Below, one piece after another: positions 8,315 through 13,912 of a stretch of DNA of 13,912 nucleotides (position 1 is the stretch's first letter; the number at the start of each line of letters is the position of its first letter). Source of the DNA: Gammaproteobacteria bacterium (lineage in GTDB: Bacteria > Pseudomonadota > Gammaproteobacteria > Poriferisulfidales > Poriferisulfidaceae); NCBI GenBank assembly GCA_007571105.1, contig RKRZ01000017.1, positions 1-13,912 of the forward strand. Reading direction: 5' to 3'. The position numbers and the translations under genes were made by a program. A model generated the notes under the pieces. It saw only the letters and a program-made list of their open reading frames with translations, did not search any database and was not told the origin of the DNA.

Positions 8315-8469
8315 GCATGCCGCTTCTGACCTGCTATCACCGGGCTGTATTCCTAAAGCTTCCTGCGGCGAACGAGTATGTGGGTTTCGTCAATGCACTA
8401 GACGCGAAGCATTAGGTCACGCGGGTTCATGAGGCTCGCAAAGCGTCCAGTCAAAGAAAAGTGCCAGCT

Positions 8470-10866
8470 TTACTGTAGCGTCACAGCCGTCAGTCTTCCC
8501 TCGTCTGCCGTTTTGCGAGCCGACGCAGTCAGCGCGTCAAAATCCTCTTGTCCGCAAGATTCCGCCAGAGCAGCCTTAGCCTTGTTCGTGAGGGTTTCGA
8601 TTGCCGTATCGTCTTCCATAATCAGCCGCTGCATCCCGTGCAAATTGCGCCACATACGGGCGGCTTCGGTCAACTGCTGTGCATTTTCCTCGGAGACCCA
8701 GCTCCGCACTCGTGCCGTTTCAAAAATGGAGGCCGCATCCTCAGCATCGATCTCTGTTGAATGCTTCAATTGCAAACTCCGTGCCGCATTTTCGACATTC
8801 TGCAGTCCTTGCTGCATATCCGGAAAAGGCGCAGAATCGGACTCAGGCATGTTCGCAACTTTCTTTTCAAGCTCTGCAATCAACGCATCTCTTGCTGCCC
8901 CCTGCTGGAGAATTTCACTTCGGGCCTGATTGAAGCGAGATTCAATTTGCGAGTCTCCACGGGTGAAAATGCACCGGGCTCGCGTCAACTCCAGAAGCTC
9001 TGCCGCCTGGGCCGAGGTCCGATGATGCTCTATGAAATCAGGCAGTGCCCACGAAGCACGCTTTTTCTGTTTCTTAGAAAGCGGCGCAAACAGCAGGCTT
9101 TTCTGCGTCAGCATGCCGAGCGCTTCATAGAAACGTTCGCTCAGACCACGAAAGTGTTCTGCGGAACCTCCTTCATGAATGAACATGATCTCAAGCGCGG
9201 TACGGGGGGCGACTTCTCGACTCGCCACATCTCCCAAGACGATCGCAGCTACGGTGCTGTCGGCAGCTTCATAGTGCCGGTCCATATCATCTTCCAGAAC
9301 AGCCATAAGAACCGCATCAATAGATGCTTCCGCAACATTGGCGAGCGCAACCCCCGCCTCCCTCGGTGACAAATTGCCTCGCAGCGTGTGCATGCCGATC
9401 TGGAATGCCTTATCGTTCGACCAGTTGCGCACCGTGTCTGCGGCATCCTCAGCATCCTGCATCTGAAGTTCAGCGATTTGCTCCTTCATTTCCGCCACGC
9501 CCAATTCGCGAGTCCAATACAACCGCGCAAGACCTTGGCGGGCAATTTTCTCAGTCTCCATATCCGGGCCGAACCCTTCTGGAATCTCAAGATCAGTAAA
9601 TTCCCGAACTTTCAATCGATCCAGCAATTCCGGAGTCCGCTCGATTGCATGAGCGAGATATGGTGACAGGCTGAAAATTTCGACAATGGCATCGAATGCC
9701 TCTGGACGCGCCTGTGCGACCGGGCTGTCGTAAGCGCTCCAATCTTCGATTTCCGGGTAAAAACGTTCGCGCCACTCATCTACCAAAGGATCCATTTTTG
9801 CGAACCAACGCTTTGGTCGCATGGCCAAATTAATCATCTGGCCATAGTTGCCCGGCAACTGAGGAGACTCATCTTCTCCGTAGTGCTGCAACAACGGATA
9901 GCGCCGACTCGACACGGCATGATGATCCGCATGGCGTTGCACCTTGAAAAATACCCAGTTGCTGTATTTCCAATCGGCTGTCCACGAATGCCGCGGCATG
10001 ACCTTTTCAAAGTTGCCGTTAGGCAGGCGAACTCGACGCAACCCATAGTGCTGGAAGTAATTGCTTATCTTCATCGACAAGATAACACCGAAACACAGAA
10101 TCGCGTAAACCAGAACGCCCCACCATCCGGCCATCCAATAGATAAATACATACCAGCCTAAAGTCTCGAGGCCATAACGCCAGAATGGATTGCTGTAATG
10201 CCATATGGGCAAATGGCGGCGCGCCATCCGTGTGCTGACGACTTCCCAGGCGCCCAGCAAATTCGCTTTTAGTTCGCGAGGGAAATACCACCACAGGCTT
10301 TGGCCTTTGGCGGCCGAACCCACATCCAATGCCGTCCCTGCATACACATGGTGAATATAGACATGCTCGGTGGCATAGTGAGGATACGAGCCGGAGGCGA
10401 GAAGCAATTCGCCAAGATACCGCTCCCACCGCGAACGCCGATGGACCAATTCGTGTCCTGCAATGAAGATGGCTTGGGCTTCAACGGCCAACAGATACAC
10501 CAACAGCACACATTCCCAAACCGCCAAATGACCTACGACAAACATCTGCCAAAGCGTGTAGACGAAAGTGATGGGCCAGAGCACGCCATAGAGCCAAACG
10601 GGCAGCATGTACAACAACAGGCTGCTTTCCGAAGTCGTCTTCGGATCCATATTCCTTCCATCGATGCCGAGGGCATTCTCCAATATTGGCCCGACAGCAA
10701 AGAAAAGGAGAGGAACCGCAATCCACCAGCCTCCAAAAGTGGCGGCGAGGAGGAGCATCGGGAAAACCACAACCGGTATCAAATGAGGAAGCGCATTCGA
10801 AATCGACGGTTCGATCATCCCGGGTTCTGCCACAGCGGCTGACGCCGTATTTCCCATCTCGCTCAT
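8470..10866 (-). CDS. Alkane 1-monooxygenase (AlkB-type) fused to a degenerate GlnE-like adenylyltransferase half
   Basis: A 798-aa two-part protein. Residues about 25-380 are a membrane di-iron hydroxylase. Hydrophobic helices lie at about 27-65, 86-137 and 235-265. All His motifs are present: GHELVH (H138, H142), HVYIHH (H168, H172, H173), NYFQHYG (H273) and QRHADHH (H312, H315, H316). The NYxxHYG and QRHxDHH forms followed by RRYPLLQHY are typical of AlkB alkane hydroxylases rather than desaturases. AlkB normally ends near 400 aa. Here about 395-798 resembles one half of GlnE (glutamine synthetase adenylyltransferase): SPYLAHAIERTPELL (401-415), MHTLRG (492-497), a region at 543-564 equivalent to the GKLGGxE...SDxDLIF catalytic motif, LTRARCIF (627-634), then the helical C-terminal part. 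The catalytic acidic residues are lost. The start at 10866 is chosen because GGAGGAA precedes it; an upstream in-frame ATG at 10950 lacks such support. An electron-donor rubredoxin is not in the window. Confidence 0.92.
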   Translation of the reverse strand: MSEMGNTASAAVAEPGMIEPSISNALPHLIPVVVFPMLLLAATFGGWWIAVPLLFFAVGPILENALGIDGRNMDPKTTSESSLLLYMLPVWLYGVLWPITFVYTLWQMFVVGHLAVWECVLLVYLLAVEAQAIFIAGHELVHRRSRWERYLGELLLASGSYPHYATEHVYIHHVYAGTALDVGSAAKGQSLWWYFPRELKANLLGAWEVVSTRMARRHLPIWHYSNPFWRYGLETLGWYVFIYWMAGWWGVLVYAILCFGVILSMKISNYFQHYGLRRVRLPNGNFEKVMPRHSWTADWKYSNWVFFKVQRHADHHAVSSRRYPLLQHYGEDESPQLPGNYGQMINLAMRPKRWFAKMDPLVDEWRERFYPEIEDWSAYDSPVAQARPEAFDAIVEIFSLSPYLAHAIERTPELLDRLKVREFTDLEIPEGFGPDMETEKIARQGLARLYWTRELGVAEMKEQIAELQMQDAEDAADTVRNWSNDKAFQIGMHTLRGNLSPREAGVALANVAEASIDAVLMAVLEDDMDRHYEAADSTVAAIVLGDVASREVAPRTALEIMFIHEGGSAEHFRGLSERFYEALGMLTQKSLLFAPLSKKQKKRASWALPDFIEHHRTSAQAAELLELTRARCIFTRGDSQIESRFNQARSEILQQGAARDALIAELEKKVANMPESDSAPFPDMQQGLQNVENAARSLQLKHSTEIDAEDAASIFETARVRSWVSEENAQQLTEAARMWRNLHGMQRLIMEDDTAIETLTNKAKAALAESCGQEDFDALTASARKTADEGRLTAVTLQ

Positions 10867-10872
10867 GATAGT

Positions 10873-10879
10873 TTCCTCC
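10873..10879 (-). promoter_or_regulatory. Ribosome binding site GGAGGAA for the AlkB fusion
   Basis: The strongest Shine-Dalgarno in the window. Counting from the core GGAGGA, it lies 7 nt before the ATG at 10866, and it decides against the upstream in-frame ATG at 10950, which would add 28 residues. Confidence 0.8.
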
Positions 10880-10970
10880 ACATGCACTGCGCCGCCAGCC
10901 TGTCTTTTCTCGAACTCAACCAGTCGAACAAGCTGACATCCAACAACCACGACACCCCTGAGGTCTCGAG

Positions 10971-10985
10971 AACTGCGCAGTTATA
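10971..10985 (-). promoter_or_regulatory. Candidate promoter/operator: perfect 12-bp palindrome overlapping a -10-like box
   Basis: AACTGCGCAGTT (10971-10982) is a perfect palindrome in the gap before the AlkB-fusion gene. On the minus strand it overlaps TATAAC (10985-10980), a -10-like hexamer with a poor -35-like TTATGA 17 bp upstream (11008-11003). A repressor bound here would block such a promoter. Next to it lies a second short palindrome, TCTCGAGA (10964-10971). A further TATAAT at 11047-11042 (minus strand) is another possible -10. No regulator gene is in the window. Confidence 0.3.
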
Positions 10986-11063
10986 GCAAGTAATGCGGGG
11001 TGTCATAATCTGAAACTCGTAACAAAAGGCCGTCCACTCTCATTATAGTAACAGAGGACACGC

Positions 11064-13406
11064 CTACCCGGTCGCTGTCGGTGAGGCCTGAGCATACCTG
11101 TCCGTTGCAATCAGCAAGGGGGGCAAAAGCAGAAAGTCGAAGACCAGCGCAAACCCAATGATCAGCGCGGTCAGCAAACCGACTTGGGCCGTAGGAATAA
11201 ATGGGGCGAGCAGCAATATTAAGAACCCTGCCACCAGAACCAGCGTGGTTGTAAAGACGGCTCGCCCGACCGTCTGAAATGCATGCGATACCGCATCTTC
11301 GGGACTAAAGCCATATTCGAGCCGCGCCCGCTGATATTTGCTCAGGAAATGCACCGTATCGTCCACCACGATCCCCACCGTCATGGCAACGACGACGGAC
11401 AAGGATGCGCCAATCTCTCCTACCGTCAATCCCCAAACCCCAAAACCGATCACTGCAGGAACAAAATTAGGCACCAGACTCACCGTGCCCAGGCGGAATG
11501 AGCGAAACGCCAGAATCAGGATGAGCGAGATCCCCAAGAGTACCAATGCGGTACCGCCCAGCATCGATTTGATGTTGCGAAGACCCATATGCGCAAATAA
11601 CAACGACGGGCCAGAACCTTTGGCCTCATTCACATATGCCGTGTTGTCGCGCAGCCAGTCCTCTGCACGCCGGTCCAGTGCGAGCACCTCCTGCGAAGAA
11701 AGGGTCTCGGCAGTGACCGTCACACGCGCCGATACTCTGTCCAGATCAACCTGATTGTTCAGGTCGAGGCCAAAGGGTAGCGAGAGTTCGTAGAGCAACA
11801 TGTACTGTGCGGTTAGGTCGCGGCTTTCCGGAAGCCGGTACGCCTCCGAAGCCCCCCCGTGCATAATCTGATTGATGTGCTTGAAGGTGTCGGTAATGAC
11901 CCCTACATGCCGAACCTCCGGCTGGTCCCGGAGCCATGCGGTAAAGTCTGACACGTCTGACAGGAATGTTGGGCTTGTGATGCCATCCGGCGAGATGACG
12001 GAGTACTCAAGCACCGTATTCCCGCTCAAGTTCTCATCCACAAAATCCGTGTCTTGACGAAATTCCATTCTCTCGTCAAAAAAGTGCACCATCACGTCAT
12101 TCAACTCGTTGCGCGGAATAACGGCCGCCATTGCCAGGACAACGCCAAACAAACCAAACAACAGCGCCTTCTGATTGCCCAAGACGAACTCTGAAATCAT
12201 GCCCATCAGTGCATCGTGATGTTCTGCTGATTTTTCCTTTGAAGCTCGGATTGGAAACAGCGAAAGCAGTGCCGGCAATAACGTAACCGAGAGCGCAAAT
12301 GAAACCAAAATGCCAAACCCAACAAAAGTCCCTAAATGTCGATGCGGAGGCACTTCCGCAAAGTTCAGCGAGAAAAATCCAAGCGCCGTCGTTGCACTGG
12401 CCAGAAAGATGGGATACAAGTTGACTCGAATCGCCTCTGCAATGGCGATATCTTTCGAATCCCCGGCCTTCAGGCGCTGTTGTGCCGTAACAAGGAGATG
12501 GACGCAGTTGGCCACCACAATCATCAGGATGATTGTCGGTGCTGCCGACACAAACGGCGAAAATGGCAGACCCACCCAGCCTCCCAGGCCCATTGCTGAA
12601 ATCACCGACAAGATCATCATGATCATGATGCCCACAACGCCGCTGAGCCTTCGCGTCAGGACGGTCAAAACCAATGCCATGATGAGAAAGCACAACGGTA
12701 TAAAAATCTTCTGGCTGTCGAGAGCAGCCTGGGCAAACGCGTGGCTGATAATTACGGTGCCCACCAAGCGGATGTCGATGCCTGGAAATTTCTCCTCTGT
12801 CTTGACAGCAAGCGCACGCGAAAATGCCTCAATTTCTGGGACCCGGATCACCTGCGCTTCCTCCGGCAGTGCGACGGTGACTTGGACGGCACTGACGCCG
12901 CCATCACGCGCCAGCAAATTGCCCACCAGCCGGGGATCCGACAAGGCTGTTTCACGAATCCGGTTACGCTCATCGGCACTGTCCAACATCTCCGACTTCA
13001 CAAAATCGCTTACCGACAAATCATCGTCCACGACCGTCGTGTGCTGAAAATTGGCAAGCGAATCGACCCGTGTCGAATATGGAACGTGCCAGCCGCGCTC
13101 AGTCAACCATAGCGTTGCCGCCAATGCCTCTCTGGAGAAGGTGTCGCCATCTTCTGGCGCCACCACAAAAATGACGCTGTCGCTCTTCCCATAAGCCGCC
13201 TCCAATGCGTCAAATGCCTGAAGTTCGGGATTGTTCTCATCGAAGAACATACGGTAGTTTGTGGAAAGCGTAAGAAATTGGACGCCGGAGGTCGCCAGTG
13301 CCACCAGCGCCAGCGTCGCCGCAATGACTCGCCAGCGGGCTGAAACAACCCGTTGTGCGAATTGGGATTCAAAGGACGATGTGTCGCTATTGGCCTTGTC
13401 TGCCAT
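11064..13406 (-). CDS. RND superfamily (MMPL/HAE3-type) exporter
   Basis: A 780-aa inner-membrane, proton-driven transporter with two similar halves. Each has a leading membrane helix, a large periplasmic loop and a cluster of about five more helices. The first helix is at about residues 27-45, followed by a long loop (about 46-220). The second half ends with the family signature GIVVDDTVHFLSKY, where the paired Asp (about 682-683) is the expected proton-relay site. The equivalent first-half position reads VANCVHLL and lacks the Asp. Relatives export lipids, hopanoids or amphiphilic compounds rather than peptides, which suits a lipid-like substrate beside an alkane hydroxylase; the substrate is inferred. 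An in-frame GTG at 13412 would add two residues. I prefer the ATG at 13406; neither has a strong ribosome binding site. It is separated from the precursor gene by a terminator and followed by a 197-bp gap before the AlkB fusion. Confidence 0.88.
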   Translation of the reverse strand: MADKANSDTSSFESQFAQRVVSARWRVIAATLALVALATSGVQFLTLSTNYRMFFDENNPELQAFDALEAAYGKSDSVIFVVAPEDGDTFSREALAATLWLTERGWHVPYSTRVDSLANFQHTTVVDDDLSVSDFVKSEMLDSADERNRIRETALSDPRLVGNLLARDGGVSAVQVTVALPEEAQVIRVPEIEAFSRALAVKTEEKFPGIDIRLVGTVIISHAFAQAALDSQKIFIPLCFLIMALVLTVLTRRLSGVVGIMIMMILSVISAMGLGGWVGLPFSPFVSAAPTIILMIVVANCVHLLVTAQQRLKAGDSKDIAIAEAIRVNLYPIFLASATTALGFFSLNFAEVPPHRHLGTFVGFGILVSFALSVTLLPALLSLFPIRASKEKSAEHHDALMGMISEFVLGNQKALLFGLFGVVLAMAAVIPRNELNDVMVHFFDERMEFRQDTDFVDENLSGNTVLEYSVISPDGITSPTFLSDVSDFTAWLRDQPEVRHVGVITDTFKHINQIMHGGASEAYRLPESRDLTAQYMLLYELSLPFGLDLNNQVDLDRVSARVTVTAETLSSQEVLALDRRAEDWLRDNTAYVNEAKGSGPSLLFAHMGLRNIKSMLGGTALVLLGISLILILAFRSFRLGTVSLVPNFVPAVIGFGVWGLTVGEIGASLSVVVAMTVGIVVDDTVHFLSKYQRARLEYGFSPEDAVSHAFQTVGRAVFTTTLVLVAGFLILLLAPFIPTAQVGLLTALIIGFALVFDFLLLPPLLIATDRYAQASPTATG

Positions 13407-13472
13407 AGTCACTCGCCCGACAAAATTTAAAGAGGCTTGAATTTAAGGAGCCGAAATCGTCCGGCCCGACAG

Positions 13473-13478
13473 ATTATA
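13473..13478 (-). promoter_or_regulatory. Candidate -10 box for the RND gene, just past the terminator
   Basis: On the minus strand a perfect TATAAT lies 7 bp beyond the T-tract of the terminator and 66 bp before the ATG at 13406. The -35 position is occupied by the terminator stem and does not match consensus. It could restart transcription for the downstream genes. Confidence 0.33.
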
Positions 13479-13484
13479 AATGCT

Positions 13485-13543
13485 AAAAAAGAGGGACCCT
13501 CAAAGTTCGACAATCCTAAGACCTCGAACCCTGAGGGCTCCCT
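13485..13543 (-). terminator. Rho-independent terminator after the NHLP precursor gene
   Basis: On the minus strand AGGGA, then CCCTCA (one bulged C before it), then TTCGA pair with TCGAA, TGAGGG and TCCCT across a roughly 13-nt loop (+ strand stems 13492-13510 and 13524-13543). CTCTTTTTTAGC follows directly (T-run 13490-13485). It lies 61 bp past the precursor stop and would end, or attenuate, transcription before the RND gene. Confidence 0.8.
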
Positions 13544-13603
13544 GCTTGCATATGCCTTCACTCCAGACACCACTTTATCAGTGTCGAAGCGGGCATAACC
13601 TAC

Positions 13604-13858
13604 TCAACAACCGCAGCAAGTCAGTCCAGCGCAAACAGCTTCCAACTGCTCGACCGTCAGTTCATTCTTGGCCGGCAGTGCAAGATGCACGTCCTCGACT
13701 GTATTCTCGTGGACGGTGATCTTCATGCTGTCAGGAATCTCAATACCAAATTCCTGGATCAGGACACTCTTGGGGTCTTCAATGAGCTGTCTGCGAAACT
13801 CGTGGTCTGCAGACGACTTTTCTACTAGATGCGCTTGCATCTCTTCTGCTGTAATCAT
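13604..13858 (-). CDS. NHLP-family RiPP precursor peptide with a very short Cys-rich core
   Basis: An 84-aa peptide, the substrate of the cluster. Residues 1-78 match the nitrile-hydratase-alpha-like leader: an N-terminal helix, a DPKSVLIQEFGIEIP block (28-42), a VHENT/VEDVHLALPA block (49-63) and the leader end ELTVEQLEAVCAG (66-78). Cleavage is expected after Ala77-Gly78, a variant of the usual Gly-Gly site. This leaves LTCCGC (79-84), with Cys81, Cys82 and Cys84 as likely cyclodehydration targets and Thr80 as a possible one. Cys76 inside the cleavage site is unusual and would be removed with the leader. The start at 13858 has GAGG 9 nt upstream (13871-13868). The gene is followed by a terminator and lies at the opposite end of the cluster from the exporter. 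Its promoter is probably near or beyond the right edge. Confidence 0.93.
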   Translation of the reverse strand: MITAEEMQAHLVEKSSADHEFRRQLIEDPKSVLIQEFGIEIPDSMKITVHENTVEDVHLALPAKNELTVEQLEAVCAGLTCCGC

Positions 13859-13867
13859 TATCTATAA

Positions 13868-13871
13868 CCTC
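13868..13871 (-). promoter_or_regulatory. Ribosome binding site GAGG for the precursor
   Basis: On the minus strand GAGG is followed by 9 nt and the ATG at 13858. The rest of the right edge (13872-13912) shows only a TATAGT-like box too close to the gene to be its promoter. Confidence 0.55.
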
Positions 13872-13912
13872 ACTATAAGTTTTGCTTTGCGAAACTGCCG
13901 CCCATTCACTGG

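Noticed and set aside
8315..8469. Promoter search before the YcaO gene (TTGACT with CATGAA at 17 bp on the minus strand)
   Set aside because: The -10 match is only three of six and is no better than chance; the gap shows no terminator either.
8761..9369. 202-residue open frame on the plus strand opposite the GlnE-like region
   Set aside because: The minus-strand frame aligns with GlnE across this region, so the plus-strand frame is a shadow.
8470..10866. Fatty-acid desaturase or xylene monooxygenase as the identity of the His-rich membrane domain
   Set aside because: The NYxxHYG and QRHxDHH...RRYPLLQHY forms fit AlkB alkane hydroxylases better, although the native substrate remains unproven.
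10867..10950. Upstream ATG at 10950 extending the AlkB fusion by 28 residues
   Set aside because: GGAGGAA lies 7 nt (from its core) before the ATG at 10866, and the extension has no match to AlkB N-termini.
12097..12693. 198-residue frame on the minus strand inside the RND gene
   Set aside because: It is an alternative frame of the transporter whose own frame is intact with clear membrane helices; no frameshift is needed.
12310..13047. 245-residue open frame on the plus strand opposite the RND gene
   Set aside because: It is antisense to a well-supported transporter gene, has Ser/Thr/Arg-rich low-information composition and no recognisable motif.

Overview
The window holds most of a ribosomal-peptide (RiPP) cluster of the thiazole/oxazole-modified (TOMM) type that uses a nitrile-hydratase-like leader peptide (NHLP). 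Membrane-fusion export, an RND pump and AlkB-type alkane hydroxylation point to a Gram-negative, probably proteobacterial host with moderate GC. The taxon cannot be fixed from sequence alone. Nothing points to a phage, transposon, CRISPR array, tRNA or rRNA.

Layout. The minus-strand run, in transcription order from the right edge, begins with an 84-residue NHLP precursor (13604-13858) whose predicted core is only about six residues (LTCCGC). A strong hairpin plus T-tract terminator follows (13485-13543). Then come an RND/MMPL exporter (11064-13406), an alkane-1-monooxygenase fused to a degenerate GlnE-like adenylyltransferase half (8470-10866), a fused RRE/E1-like/YcaO cyclodehydratase (6005-8314), and three tandem paralogues of an unrecognised ~370-380 aa family (4782-5930, 3648-4748, 2502-3638). 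A plus-strand gene for a nitroreductase-like protein (1157-2494) converges on the last paralogue with 7 bp between stops. At the left edge, on the minus strand, lie the HlyD-like NHLM secretion protein (42-932) and the first 12 codons of a further gene (from 38), probably the NHLM peptidase/ABC exporter.

Proposed logic (inference). The YcaO protein binds the precursor leader through its N-terminal domain and cyclodehydrates Cys/Thr in the tiny core. The nitroreductase-like protein might oxidise azolines to azoles. The peptidase-ABC/HlyD pair would cleave after the Ala-Gly at the leader end and export the product. The AlkB fusion, the RND pump and the three paralogues are not standard TOMM parts; they suggest a lipid- or alkyl-linked tailoring or transport step, or a peptide that serves hydrocarbon metabolism.

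Most distinctive elements: the AlkB to dead-GlnE fusion, the hexapeptide Cys-rich core, the triplicated unknown gene, and the terminator separating precursor from enzymes. All intergenic gaps are under 300 bp; the largest are 933-1156, 10867-11063 and 13407-13603.
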